Shown here: positions 9,187 through 18,333 of the stretch, one piece after another
Layout of the letters: every line of letters begins with the position of its first letter
Position numbering within the stretch: the stretch's first letter is position 1
Assembly (NCBI GenBank): GCA_003151235.1
Contig: PLWZ01000010.1
Location: forward strand, 1-64,000
Source: Acidimicrobiaceae bacterium
Lineage (GTDB): Bacteria; Actinomycetota; Acidimicrobiia; Acidimicrobiales; RAAP-2
DNA length: 64,000 bases
Direction of reading: 5' to 3'
Notes under the pieces: model-generated
What the model saw: only the letters and a program-made list of their open reading frames with translations
Databases searched by the model: none
What the model was told of the DNA's origin: nothing
Made by a program: the position numbers and the translations under genes

Positions 9187-10112
9187 GCGCCCCGGTCGGG
9201 GTGTTGGTGATGGCCCATGGCACGCCGGGCTCGCTCGAGGAGGTCGAGCCCTTCTACACGCGGATCCGCCGCGGCAGTTCCCCGTCCCCCGAGCAGCTCG
9301 ACGACCTGGTTCGCCGCTACCGCGAGATCGGCGGTGTCTCGCCCCTCACCGAACGCACCCGCGCGCAGGTCGACGGGCTGGCGGCCTGCCTCGAGGCCGG
9401 GGATCCCGGTCGTTTCACCGTCACCTACGGCGCCAAACACACCGAACCGTCGGTCGAGCGCGCGGCTGGCGAGCTATCGACGAGCGGTGTGTCCGCGATC
9501 GTCGGCCTCGTCCTGACACCGCACCGCTCGTCACGCGGGTCCGGCGAATATCTCGATCGAGCACGCGACGCAGTGGAGGCGGCCCACCCCGGTCTCCCGT
9601 TCACCCGGGTCGACCAGTGGTTCGACGCCCCGGGATTTCCCGAGCTGCTGGCCCGCCGGGTCGACGCCGCGCTCGGCGCGGCCGGGCCGGATCCGGCCGT
9701 CCTGTTCACCGCGCACTCGCTGCCCGCATCGGTCCGCGCCGGCGGCGACCCGTATCCCGACCAGGTCGAACGGTCGGGTGAACTGGTGGCAAAGGCGGCC
9801 GACCTCGACGGGGCCTCGGTGCCCTGGCGAGTGGCCTGGCAGAGCGCCGGACGGACGGATCAGGAGTGGTTGGGTCCCGATCTCCTGGCCACCCTCGACG
9901 AGCTGGCCAAGGAGGGATGCCGGTCGGTGGTCGTGTGCCCCGTCGGGTTCGTCTCCGATCATCTGGAGATCCTCTACGACCTCGACATCGAGGCCCGCGC
10001 TCGAGCAGAGTCCGCCGGGATCGGCTTCGCCCGGACCGAGTCGCTCAACGACGACCCCGAGTTCCTCGCCATCCTGGCCGGCGTGGTCCGGACGGCCGCC
10101 CGGGACCTCTGA
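9183..10112 (+). CDS. cpfC: Ferrochelatase (coproporphyrin III ferrochelatase type)
   Basis: This 309-residue chelatase inserts ferrous iron into the porphyrin ring. Motifs seen are LVMAHGTPGS at the N terminus, YREIGGVSPLTERT, FTAHSLPASV with the active-site-region His, and a C-terminal CPVGFVSDHLEILYDLD segment. Actinobacteria normally use the coproporphyrin route, in which this enzyme acts on coproporphyrin III. Pairing with a CgoX-type oxidase agrees with that, but the assignment to cpfC over hemH is by lineage. The next gene starts within the stop codon (TGATG). Confidence 0.92.
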   Translation: MSAPVGVLVMAHGTPGSLEEVEPFYTRIRRGSSPSPEQLDDLVRRYREIGGVSPLTERTRAQVDGLAACLEAGDPGRFTVTYGAKHTEPSVERAAGELSTSGVSAIVGLVLTPHRSSRGSGEYLDRARDAVEAAHPGLPFTRVDQWFDAPGFPELLARRVDAALGAAGPDPAVLFTAHSLPASVRAGGDPYPDQVERSGELVAKAADLDGASVPWRVAWQSAGRTDQEWLGPDLLATLDELAKEGCRSVVVCPVGFVSDHLEILYDLDIEARARAESAGIGFARTESLNDDPEFLAILAGVVRTAARDL

Positions 10113-11626
10113 TGGCGCTCGCCTCACCCGCGCCGCGTCCGGCCGATCGCCGCTCGGTGGTCGTGGTCGGCGGCGGCATCGCCGGACTCGCGGCGGCCTG
10201 GGAGCTCACCGGCGGTGAGGTCCCGGACATCGACGCACCCGCGGTCACCGTCCTCGAGTCGTCGTCGCGGCTCGGCGGCCCGCTGCACTCGGAGCTCTTC
10301 GGGGGTCGCATGGTCGACGTCGGTCCGGACGCCTTCCTCGGGCGGCGGCCCGAGGCCGCCGGGCTGTGCCGTGAGCTGGGGCTGGGCGACGAGCTCGTGC
10401 CGATCGGCGCATCGGGCGCCTCCGTCTACGCGCGGGGCCGGCTCCGGCCGCTACCGGCGGGCCTGATGCTCGGCGTGCCGACGCGCTGGTGGCCCGTGGC
10501 TCGTTCCGGTGTCCTCGGAAGGGCCGGCTCGATGCGCTTGCTCCGCGACGCCATCGCACCCCGCCCCGACCGCCGGGGCCCGCTCGGCGACCGGGCCCTC
10601 GGCCCGCTCGTGTCACGCCGGCTCGGTCGCCGCGTCGTCGACACTCTCGTCGATCCGCTGATCGGCGGGATCCACGCCGGATCGGTCGCCGACATGAGCA
10701 CCGCGGCAGTCCTCCCACTGCTGCTGGCGGCGGCGTCCCAACGTGGCGGGCTGATGCGCGCGCTGCGCCGGGTCAGCCCCGCGTCGGCACCGACCAACGA
10801 GGACGCGCCACCGACGTTCTGGGCACTCGCCCACGGCATGCGCTCCCTCGTCGAGTGCCTCGAGGCGCAGCTGCGCTCGCGTGGTGTCGAGATCCGGACG
10901 GCGACCCCGGTGGAGCGCCTCACCCGCACCGGGTCGGCCGCCGGATGGACCGCGGAGACCCCGGGTGGCCCCGTGAATGCGGACGGGCTCGTCCTGGCGG
11001 TCCAGGCGGGCGTGGTGGCCGACCTCCTCGCTCCCCATGACGCCGACGCGGCCACGCTCGAGCGGACGATCGACTATGCGTCCGTGTCGGTGGTCACCCT
11101 CTCGGTCCCGGCCGACGGCGTCTCGCTGCCGCCCGGCACCGGCTTCCTCGTACCCCGGCATACCCCCTCCCCGCTCGCCGCGGCCCACGGCGACGACCTG
11201 TTGCTCACCGCGTGCACGTTCCTCGACGCCAAGTGGCCACGCCTCGCCCGACCGGGTCAGACCCTTCTTCGAGTGTCGGCGGGCCGGGCGGGCGACCCGC
11301 GGGCGGACGAGATGGACGACGCGCAGCTCACCAACCGGGTCGTCGCCGAGCTGGCCGCCATCCTGCAGATGACCGGGACCCCGAGCGAATCGATGGTCAC
11401 CCGCTGGCCAGCCGGGTTCCCTCAGTATCGGGTGGGACACCTCCTGCGCGTGAGCGGCATCGAGGCCGCCGTGAAGCGGCTGCCCGGGGTGGCGGTGGCC
11501 GGAGCCGCGTACCGAGGTGTCGGTGTCCCGGCGTGCGTGGCCAGCGGGCGGGAGGCGGCCCGGTCAATGCTCGCCTCGCTCCGCACCAGGACCGACGAAC
11601 CGAGCGGGCCCGGACCGACCTCATGA
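10112..11626 (+). CDS. cgoX: Coproporphyrinogen/protoporphyrinogen III oxidase (HemY/CgoX family)
   Basis: This 504-residue FAD-dependent oxidase converts the porphyrinogen to the porphyrin. The dinucleotide-binding motif VVVVGGGIAGLAAAWEL (about residues 16-32) is followed by an acidic strand end, LESSSRLGG. Other family segments are GRMVDVGPDAFL, LVDPLIGGIHAGS and the C-terminal VAVAGAAYRGVGVPACVASG, which closes the FAD site. The length suits the family. The open frame extends far upstream, but the ATG at 10112 overlaps the ferrochelatase stop. The coproheme decarboxylase gene (chdC/hemQ) needed to finish this route is not nearby. Confidence 0.92.
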   Translation: MALASPAPRPADRRSVVVVGGGIAGLAAAWELTGGEVPDIDAPAVTVLESSSRLGGPLHSELFGGRMVDVGPDAFLGRRPEAAGLCRELGLGDELVPIGASGASVYARGRLRPLPAGLMLGVPTRWWPVARSGVLGRAGSMRLLRDAIAPRPDRRGPLGDRALGPLVSRRLGRRVVDTLVDPLIGGIHAGSVADMSTAAVLPLLLAAASQRGGLMRALRRVSPASAPTNEDAPPTFWALAHGMRSLVECLEAQLRSRGVEIRTATPVERLTRTGSAAGWTAETPGGPVNADGLVLAVQAGVVADLLAPHDADAATLERTIDYASVSVVTLSVPADGVSLPPGTGFLVPRHTPSPLAAAHGDDLLLTACTFLDAKWPRLARPGQTLLRVSAGRAGDPRADEMDDAQLTNRVVAELAAILQMTGTPSESMVTRWPAGFPQYRVGHLLRVSGIEAAVKRLPGVAVAGAAYRGVGVPACVASGREAARSMLASLRTRTDEPSGPGPTS

Positions 11627-13122
11627 AGGTGCGCCGGGGTGGGGTCGTGCTCCCCTCCTTGGCCGCCGGGGTCCTGTTGGCGCTGTCGCTGCCACCGTTC
11701 GGCGCGTGGCCGGTCGCGTTCGTCGGCGCCGCGCTCCTCTATTGGCGGCTCCGCGGCCTGCGGCTCCGGGCCCGGCTGCTGGCGGGGTGGGTGGCCGGGA
11801 TCGGGTGCTTCTCGATCGGCCTGTACTGGGCGCACGGCTTCAACTGGTACGGCGCAGTGGTCCTGATCTTGTTGGAGTCGCTCAGCGTCGCGGCCGCCGC
11901 AACGGCGACCCCACCGGGCCGTGGCCGGGCGCCGGCCTTCATCGGGGCATCCACCCTGGCCGAGGCGCTCCGCTTCGGGTGGCCGTTCGGCGGATTGCCG
12001 ATCGGGGGCGTGTTCCTCGGCCAGTCGAACGGCCCGCTGCTCGGTGCCGCCCGGCTCGGAGGCCCGCTGCTCCTGACCGCGATCGTGTGGGCGGGGGGTG
12101 CGGCACTCGGCGAGATCGGAATATGGGCGCTGGCATGGCGTCGGCGTCATGTGTTCAGCGTCCCGTGGCTGGGCGTCGCGGCCTTGGTGCTCGTCGTCCT
12201 CGTCGGGATTGCCGCCGACCTCGCCCCCGACGGTGGCGGCGCGGTCCGCACGCTCCGGGTCGCAGCGGTCCAGGGAGGGGGGGTGCGCGGCTTCGGTCAG
12301 TTCGAGACCAACCAAGCGGGTGTCTTCGGTGCCGAGCTCGCCGCGAGCATCCCGCTCCAGGGGACCCGGCCACGGCCCGGACTCGTCGTCTGGCCCGAGG
12401 ACGTCGTCGCGTTGACCGCGCCGCTCCGCGAGAGCGTGGATGCCGCGCACCTCTCCGCCCTCTCGAAGTACCTCGACGCGACGGTATTGGCCGGCGTGAC
12501 GGTGACCCAACCGCACGCCACGTTCCGCAACGAGATCGTGGCCTGGAGCCCCGCCGGGCACATCGTCTCGGTGTTCGAGAAGGTCCATCGGGTCCCCTTC
12601 GGGGAGTACGTCCCGTTCCGGGGCTTCTTCTCCCACCTGGCCCCCCTCGCCGCGGTGCCACGCGACGCCATACCGGGCCGTGGCACCGGCCTGATGCGGA
12701 CCCCGGCCGGACCGCTCGGGGTCCTCGTCTCCTACGAGGTCTTCTTCGCCGACCGGGGCCGCTCGTCGGTGCGCGCGGGGGCCCAGCTGCTTGTGGTCCC
12801 GACCAACACGTCGTCGTACTCGAGCGACCAGATGCCCAGCCAGGAGGTCGCCGCCGACCGGGTCCAGGCCGTCGAGGAGGGGCGTGATCTCGTGCAGGCC
12901 GCACCCACCGGATACTCCTCGTTCGTCACCAACCGCGGCGCCGTGCTGCAGCGCTCCCGACTCTCCGCGCGTCAGGTGCTCACAGGGACCGTCTCGCTCA
13001 GGACCGGCGCCACCCTCTACGAGCGCTTTGGCGATCTCCCGACTCTCGTGCTGGCGGCGCTTGCACTGGCAGCAGGTCTCGCGGTTGGGCTCGCAGCCCA
13101 ACGCGCGATCGCTCCAATCTGA
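11623..13122 (+). CDS. lnt: Apolipoprotein N-acyltransferase homologue with the catalytic Cys replaced by Ser
   Basis: This 499-residue membrane protein has about six N-terminal helices, a nitrilase-fold periplasmic domain and one final helix, the Lnt layout. Lnt adds the third acyl chain to lipoproteins. The catalytic Glu (VVWPEDVV) and Lys (VFEKVHRVPFGEYVPF) are present. The nucleophile position reads LVSYEVFF, with Ser370 (bases 12730-12732, TCC) where family members have Cys in a CYE motif. It may be inactive, use Ser, or have another role. The ATG overlaps the cgoX stop by four bases. Confidence 0.85.
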   Translation: MKVRRGGVVLPSLAAGVLLALSLPPFGAWPVAFVGAALLYWRLRGLRLRARLLAGWVAGIGCFSIGLYWAHGFNWYGAVVLILLESLSVAAAATATPPGRGRAPAFIGASTLAEALRFGWPFGGLPIGGVFLGQSNGPLLGAARLGGPLLLTAIVWAGGAALGEIGIWALAWRRRHVFSVPWLGVAALVLVVLVGIAADLAPDGGGAVRTLRVAAVQGGGVRGFGQFETNQAGVFGAELAASIPLQGTRPRPGLVVWPEDVVALTAPLRESVDAAHLSALSKYLDATVLAGVTVTQPHATFRNEIVAWSPAGHIVSVFEKVHRVPFGEYVPFRGFFSHLAPLAAVPRDAIPGRGTGLMRTPAGPLGVLVSYEVFFADRGRSSVRAGAQLLVVPTNTSSYSSDQMPSQEVAADRVQAVEEGRDLVQAAPTGYSSFVTNRGAVLQRSRLSARQVLTGTVSLRTGATLYERFGDLPTLVLAALALAAGLAVGLAAQRAIAPI

Positions 13123-13141
13123 TCGGCACGGGGGTCATCCC

Positions 13142-13197
13142 GACGCCGTCACCACGACGCCGTCACCACGACGCCGTCACCACGACGCCGTCACCAC
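13142..13197. repeat. Four perfect 14-base tandem repeats
   Basis: The unit GACGCCGTCACCAC occurs four times head to tail with no mismatch, followed by a partial GAC. It lies in the short gap between the convergent lnt and fucosidase genes. The unit is not a multiple of three and no gene crosses it. Copy number is likely to vary between strains. Confidence 0.95.
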
Positions 13198-13208
13198 GAC
13201 AGCCTCGA

Positions 13209-14513
13209 TTATGGAGCGGGTTCGAACTCGATCGCCACGATCGTCGCCAGATCGCCGACGACGTCGCCCGGGATCTCGACCGTCAGTGTGCCGCGGGGAT
13301 CGGGCATGAGCCCCTCGATCACCCCAGTTTGCGTACGGAATTCGAGCGGCCTCCCCGACGCCACTTCGCGCACCGATCGGACTCGGTGTACCGGCACGTT
13401 GCGCACGTCGGCCCCGTCGTAGGGGCGCATGAGGAGATGGAGGTAGATCGAGTCGCCGCGCCGCGTGCTCGGCCCGTAAAACTGGGGCGCATCGAGCCCC
13501 GCCTCGGTGGCCCGTATCGCTTCGCCATTGCGATCCATCCAGTTCGCGACCGCCTCGAGTCGGGCCACCTGCGCCTCCGGTAGGGACCCGTCGCCGCGGG
13601 GACTGACGTTCAACAGCAGGTTGCCGCCCTTGCCGGCCACCTCGCACAGCGTGTGGACCAATTGCCGCGCCGACTTGTAGTCGGTGTCATCGGGGCACCA
13701 ACCCCAGCTGTGATTCATGGTGAGGCACGTCTCCCAGCGGCCGGCGGGCGCCGAGTCCGGAACGAACTGTTCGGGTGTGGCGAAGTCCCCCACCCCCGGG
13801 AGGCGATCGTTGATCAAGATGTCGGGCTGCAGCCGCCGGATGGTCGCCTCGAGGACGTCGGCCCCCCAGTCCGGGCGCTCCCAGCCGCCGTCGAACCACA
13901 GCATGTCGATCCGGCCGTATCCGGTGAGCAGTTCGGTGATCTGCGCACGCATGTACTCCAGGTAGCGCTCCCAACGCTCCGGATTTGGCCGGGGCGGTGA
14001 CGCGCCGACCACATAGGGCTTGTCCGCCTCGGTGAAGGGCGGATAGTCCGCGTGGTGCCAGTCCGAGAGCGAAAAATAGAGCCCGACTCGAAGGCCCTCC
14101 TGGCGCATCGCGTCGACGAAGCCGCCCACGATGTCCTGTCCGCCCGGCGAGTGTTCGACCGAGAAGTCCGAACAACGGGTCGGCCACATCGCGTAGCCGG
14201 AGTGGTGCTTGGTGGTGAGCACCGCGTACCCCATCCCGGCCCGACGGGCGAGGCGCGCGACCGCCTCGGGGTCCCACGACACCGGGTCGAACGTTGCCGC
14301 GGAGGAGTGGTACTGCTCCACGCTGACCGATTGGCACATAGGCAACGCGAACACCCCACCGACCAGCGGCCACGACACCTCAAGGCCCTGTTGGCTGGCG
14401 TGGTCCCAATGGACGAACATCCCGAAACGGGCCTCGTCGAACCATGAACCCGCGTCCCGCCGCCCGTCTTCCACGGGTGGAGCGTACCGAGACGGCGCCC
14501 CAAGCAACCCCAT
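13209..14513 (-). CDS. Alpha-L-fucosidase-like glycoside hydrolase (GH29 family)
   Basis: This 434-residue protein fits the GH29 barrel. The N terminus has WFDEARFGMFVHWDHAS, then AGMGYAVLTTKHHSGYAMWPT, and the nucleophile motif MLWFDGGWE, whose Asp follows Trp-Phe. NHSWGWCPDD and GNLLLNVSPRGDGSLP are also typical of the family. A small C-terminal beta domain follows. No signal peptide is visible, so it probably acts in the cytoplasm on imported fucosides. There is no sugar transporter nearby. The exact substrate is unknown. Confidence 0.85.
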   Translation of the reverse strand: MGLLGAPSRYAPPVEDGRRDAGSWFDEARFGMFVHWDHASQQGLEVSWPLVGGVFALPMCQSVSVEQYHSSAATFDPVSWDPEAVARLARRAGMGYAVLTTKHHSGYAMWPTRCSDFSVEHSPGGQDIVGGFVDAMRQEGLRVGLYFSLSDWHHADYPPFTEADKPYVVGASPPRPNPERWERYLEYMRAQITELLTGYGRIDMLWFDGGWERPDWGADVLEATIRRLQPDILINDRLPGVGDFATPEQFVPDSAPAGRWETCLTMNHSWGWCPDDTDYKSARQLVHTLCEVAGKGGNLLLNVSPRGDGSLPEAQVARLEAVANWMDRNGEAIRATEAGLDAPQFYGPSTRRGDSIYLHLLMRPYDGADVRNVPVHRVRSVREVASGRPLEFRTQTGVIEGLMPDPRGTLTVEIPGDVVGDLATIVAIEFEPAP

Positions 14514-14550
14514 GTACCTGGGATCGGACAGCCCGGCGGTCGGAGCCGCC

Positions 14551-15048
14551 CTAGTCGTAGTAGCCGGAGTGGATGTAGACGCACGGCACGCCCTCGTCTT
14601 CGAACATGGCCCGGTTGGACGGGTCGTCCTCGAAGGCCAGCCGGAGATCGAAGCCGTACTCGCGGAGCGCCTCGACGGTGCGGCGCTTGAAGACAGTCAC
14701 CCGGGCGTAGTCGCCCCGGTCCCGCATGACAAGCAGGTCGAAGCGGACCGAGAACCGGCGCAGCCAGGCGTCGGTCTGACGCCGCACCCGAAGCGGCCGG
14801 CCGGTGAGCAGCACCACCTGGAGGTCCCGGTCGAGCAGCTCGAGCAGCCGGGCCAGCTCGGTGACCAACGGATCCTCGCCGCAGGCCTCGAAGAAGGCCT
14901 CCCAGTCCCGGTCCTCGCCCATCAGGAACCGCTGGCGGCCGGCGGCGTCGGAGAGGACGCCGTCGATGTCGAAGACGACCGTGGCGCCGGGTTCACACGG
15001 CTCGTCGCGCCACGACCAGTTGGAGGGGATGGCCCCCGGACCGCTCAT
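14551..15048 (-). CDS. HAD-superfamily phosphatase, polynucleotide kinase 3'-phosphatase-like
   Basis: This 165-residue protein contains the HAD motifs in order: VVFDIDGVLSD with the nucleophilic Asp and the Asp two residues later, LLTGRPLRVR for motif II, a Lys in VFKRRTVEAL, and AFEDDPSNRAMF for motif IV. The overall form resembles HAD domains used in polynucleotide 3' phosphatases and tRNA-repair enzymes, although no kinase or ligase domain is attached. The substrate cannot be told from sequence. It lies four bases downstream of the nuoN start-distal end on the same strand, and may be co-transcribed with nuo. Confidence 0.7.
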   Translation of the reverse strand: MSGPGAIPSNWSWRDEPCEPGATVVFDIDGVLSDAAGRQRFLMGEDRDWEAFFEACGEDPLVTELARLLELLDRDLQVVLLTGRPLRVRRQTDAWLRRFSVRFDLLVMRDRGDYARVTVFKRRTVEALREYGFDLRLAFEDDPSNRAMFEDEGVPCVYIHSGYYD

Positions 15049-15052
15049 GAGA

Positions 15053-16777
15053 TCAGGGTAGGAACAGCAGGGTGGCCCTGTGCGCGAAGTCGACCAGCGG
15101 CGCCGGGATGATCCCGAAGACGACCGTCACGGCCACGCATATCCCGATGGCCACGGCCGCGCCGACCGGGACTGGGATGCGGGTCACCTCCTCCGTCTCG
15201 GTCGTGGTCTCGACCTCGTCGCTCGCGGGCTCGGCCGAAGCGTCGTCCTCCATCAACAGGGCCGCGTTGAGGCGGGTCCTGGTCTCGCCGGCGGCGTCGG
15301 TTCCCGACCACATGGTCCTGCCCCCGCCCGCAGCCCCGACCAAGGCCGGTGTCACCGTCGGCGCGGCGTCCGGCACCCCGTCGGAGGGCTCGTCGCTCGT
15401 CGCGTACATGAGGACCGTGACCCGCAGGTAGAAGAAGGCGGCCACGGCGGCCGAGACCATGGCCACGACGGCCAAGGGAACCGAATGCCCGTCGACCGAC
15501 GCGATCACAACCTGGAACTTGGTCAAGAAGCCCGTCGTGAACGGCACCCCGGCCTGGGCCAGGAGCAGCACCGCGAATGCCAGCGCCAGCAGCGGCTGCC
15601 GTTTGGCCAGGCCGCGGTAGGAGGAGATGTCGTGGTCGGCATCCCCCATCCGGCCCATCACGGTGACGACGGCGAAGCTACCGATCACCATGAACATGTA
15701 CGCGAACAGGTAGTAAAGCGCCGAGCTCACCCCGCGCGCGGTGGCCGCCTGGAGCCCCAGCAGCACGAAGCCGGCGTGGTTGATCGACGAGTACGCGAGC
15801 ATCCGCTTGATGTCGCGCTGGACCACCGCCAGACCGGCGCCGACGACCAGGGTCACGATGGCCAGCGCGTAGATGATCGGCCGCCAGTCCGATGCCAACA
15901 CCCCGAACGACGACACGAACACCCGCAGGAACGCCGCGAATCCCCCGGCCTTGGCCACCGCGGCCATGAAGCCGGTCACCGGCGACGGCGCGCCCTGGTA
16001 GACGTCGGGGGTCCACATGTGGAACGGAACCGCGGCGATCTTGAACGCGAAGCCGACCAGGAGCAGCGACATGCCGGCCAGCAACACCCCGTCGTGGACC
16101 AGCACGTTGTGGGAGAGGAAGGACGCGATCTGGGTCAGGTTGGTCGTCCCGGTGGCGCCGTAGGTGAGGGCGATGCCGTAGACGAACACCGCCGAGGAAA
16201 AGCCGCCGAGAACGAAGTACTTGAGCGCGGCCTCGCCGGACTCGGTCCGCTTGTGGTTGAACGCGGTGAGCACGTACAGGGCGATGGAGAGGATCTCGAG
16301 GCCCAGGAAGACGATCACCAGGTCGTTGGCCTCGGCCATCAGGATCGCTCCGGCGGCCGACACCATGGCCAGGACGTGCAGCTCGGCGCCGTCGATGCCC
16401 TCGCGGGCCAGATACCCCTCGGCCACCAGCGCGCTGAGCGCCATGGCCGCCGTCACGAGCACGGTGATCAGCACGGCCAGCCCGTCGACGACCACCGCGT
16501 GGTCGATCGTCGTGTACGGGCCCCGCGACTGGACGTCGGCCCACTGCCACCAGGCCAGCCCGAACGCAGTCAGCGAGATGATCAGGGTCGTGGCGGTGGC
16601 GACGCGCAGGCGGAGGGGCCGCTTGACCAGGGACGACATGCCGAGGAGCACCACCGCACCGCCGAGCATGACGATCACCGGGAGGATGCCCAGGTACCGG
16701 ATGCTCGGCACGTGGATGACATTTGACGTGACGGCGTGATGGGCGTGCTTGGCCGCCTCGGAGAGGTGGCGGCTCAT
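15053..16777 (-). CDS. nuoN: NADH-quinone oxidoreductase subunit N
   Basis: This 574-residue antiporter-like proton-pumping subunit of complex I has about 14 hydrophobic helices. The conserved Lys/His region is in FKIAAVPFHMWTPDVYQGAP, and the VQRDIKRMLAYSSINHAGF stretch is highly characteristic. A hydrophilic acidic insert (roughly residues 490-545) precedes the last helix. The frame is open further upstream, but the ATG at 16777 overlaps the nuoM stop by four bases. It is the last gene of the nuo operon. Confidence 0.95.
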   Translation of the reverse strand: MSRHLSEAAKHAHHAVTSNVIHVPSIRYLGILPVIVMLGGAVVLLGMSSLVKRPLRLRVATATTLIISLTAFGLAWWQWADVQSRGPYTTIDHAVVVDGLAVLITVLVTAAMALSALVAEGYLAREGIDGAELHVLAMVSAAGAILMAEANDLVIVFLGLEILSIALYVLTAFNHKRTESGEAALKYFVLGGFSSAVFVYGIALTYGATGTTNLTQIASFLSHNVLVHDGVLLAGMSLLLVGFAFKIAAVPFHMWTPDVYQGAPSPVTGFMAAVAKAGGFAAFLRVFVSSFGVLASDWRPIIYALAIVTLVVGAGLAVVQRDIKRMLAYSSINHAGFVLLGLQAATARGVSSALYYLFAYMFMVIGSFAVVTVMGRMGDADHDISSYRGLAKRQPLLALAFAVLLLAQAGVPFTTGFLTKFQVVIASVDGHSVPLAVVAMVSAAVAAFFYLRVTVLMYATSDEPSDGVPDAAPTVTPALVGAAGGGRTMWSGTDAAGETRTRLNAALLMEDDASAEPASDEVETTTETEEVTRIPVPVGAAVAIGICVAVTVVFGIIPAPLVDFAHRATLLFLP

Positions 16778-18333
16778 GGCGCGCTCGCGTTGGTCGCACG
16801 GGCGGGCGGCGTGGCGTGGGTGGCGACGGCCGGCTGGCGGACGTTCGTGACCTGCTCGACCCGGTCGACCAGCCGGTTGACCGAGGGGGTGATCCGGTCG
16901 ATGACCGGCTTCGGGTACACGCCCAACAAGACGATGAGGACGAGCAGCGGGGCGATCACGATCCGCTCGTTCCAACCGAGGTCACGGGTCTGGGCGACCG
17001 ACGGGCTCGGCTTGCCGTGGAAGGCCTGCTGGTAGGCCCACAGAAGGTAGAGCGCGGCACCGACCACGCCGATCGTGGCCGCGACCGCCCACCACCGGTG
17101 GACGAGGAACGTCCCGGCGAGGACCAGGAATTCGCTGACGAAGCCGTTCAGCCCGGGCAGTCCGATCGACGCCATCATCACGACGGTGAAGGCCGCCGCC
17201 ATGATCGGTGCCGGGGTCTGGAGACCGCCCAGCTCCGCGACCTGCCAGCTACCGCGACGTTCGTAGATCCACCCGATCAGGAGGAAGAACCCGGCGGTGA
17301 CGAGCCCGTGGTTGACCATGAGCAGGACCCCGCCGACCAGACCCTCGGTCGTCAGGGCGAATGTCCCGAGCGCGATGAAGCCGATCTGGGCGAGCGACGA
17401 GTACGCGACCAGGCGCTTCAGATCGTTCTGCGCGCACGCGACCAGGGCGCCGTAGAGGATCCCGATGACGGCCAGGGTCAGCAACAGCGGGCCCAGGGTC
17501 CGCGACGCCTGCGGGAACAGGTTGAGGTCGAACCGGATGATCCCGTAGGTGCCGAGCTTGGCCAGCACCGCCGAGAGGATCATCGAGCCGCCCGCGGGCG
17601 CCTCCGTGTACGCGTCGGGCGACCAGGTGTGGAACGGAAACAGCGGCGCCTTCACCGCGAACGCCGCCGTGAAGGCGAGGAACAGCAGGATCCCGGTGCT
17701 CGACGCGAGTCGAGTGTGTTCCAGGGCCGGCAGGGAGAACGTGAGGACACCGGTCTGGTGCTGGTGCACGAACGCCAGCACCACGATCCCGACCAGCAGG
17801 AACGCCGAGCCCAAGAACGTGTAGACGAAGAACTTCACCGCCGCATAGGCCCGCCGCGCGAAGCCCCAGTTGGCGATGATGAAGTATGCCGGCACGAGCG
17901 TCAGCTCGAAGAACAAGAAGAACAGGATCAGGTCGAGCGAGATGAAGCTGCCGATGCAGGCCGCCTCCAGCAGCAGCATCCAGGCGATGAAGGGCCGCGC
18001 GTCGGTCCTCGAGCGGGCGCCGGCCAGCGCGATCGGGAAGAGGACCGCCGCCAGCAGGACCAGGAAGATGGAGATCCCGTCGACCCCGACGAACCACGAC
18101 ACGCCAATCGACGCCGCCCACACGTGCTTCGAGACGAACTGGTAGCCGCCGTCGCCGGTGTGCATGAGCACCGTGGTCGCGATGGCGAAGCCGAGCGTGG
18201 CCAGCGCCACCGCGATGCCGACCGCCTCGGTGACCTGGCGCCGCACGTTGACCATGAGCGCGACGGCCAGCGCGCCGCCGGCCGGCAGCAGGACCAGGAC
18301 GGTCAGGAACGGGAAGTGGGGCAGCTGGTTCAC
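16774..18333 (-). CDS. nuoM: NADH-quinone oxidoreductase subunit M
   Basis: This 519-residue antiporter-like subunit pumps protons in the complex I membrane arm. Motifs include KAPLFPFHTWSPDAYTEAPAG, with the conserved Lys, and CAQNDLKRLVAYSSLAQIGF. Start GTG 18333 overlaps the nuoL stop in a GTGA context; the earlier codons in the frame encode Arg-rich sequence read out of frame from nuoL. The C-terminal tail after the last helix is Ala-rich and poorly conserved. Confidence 0.95.
   Translation of the reverse strand: MNQLPHFPFLTVLVLLPAGGALAVALMVNVRRQVTEAVGIAVALATLGFAIATTVLMHTGDGGYQFVSKHVWAASIGVSWFVGVDGISIFLVLLAAVLFPIALAGARSRTDARPFIAWMLLLEAACIGSFISLDLILFFLFFELTLVPAYFIIANWGFARRAYAAVKFFVYTFLGSAFLLVGIVVLAFVHQHQTGVLTFSLPALEHTRLASSTGILLFLAFTAAFAVKAPLFPFHTWSPDAYTEAPAGGSMILSAVLAKLGTYGIIRFDLNLFPQASRTLGPLLLTLAVIGILYGALVACAQNDLKRLVAYSSLAQIGFIALGTFALTTEGLVGGVLLMVNHGLVTAGFFLLIGWIYERRGSWQVAELGGLQTPAPIMAAAFTVVMMASIGLPGLNGFVSEFLVLAGTFLVHRWWAVAATIGVVGAALYLLWAYQQAFHGKPSPSVAQTRDLGWNERIVIAPLLVLIVLLGVYPKPVIDRITPSVNRLVDRVEQVTNVRQPAVATHATPPARATNASAP

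Noticed and set aside
8134-13122. Complete set of coproporphyrin-route genes including chdC/hemQ
   Set aside because: I looked for a chlorite-dismutase-like haem decarboxylase near hemE-cpfC-cgoX and saw none in this window.
13142-13197. Possible CRISPR array
   Set aside because: The repeats are 14 bases with no spacers and no cas genes nearby, so it is a simple tandem repeat.
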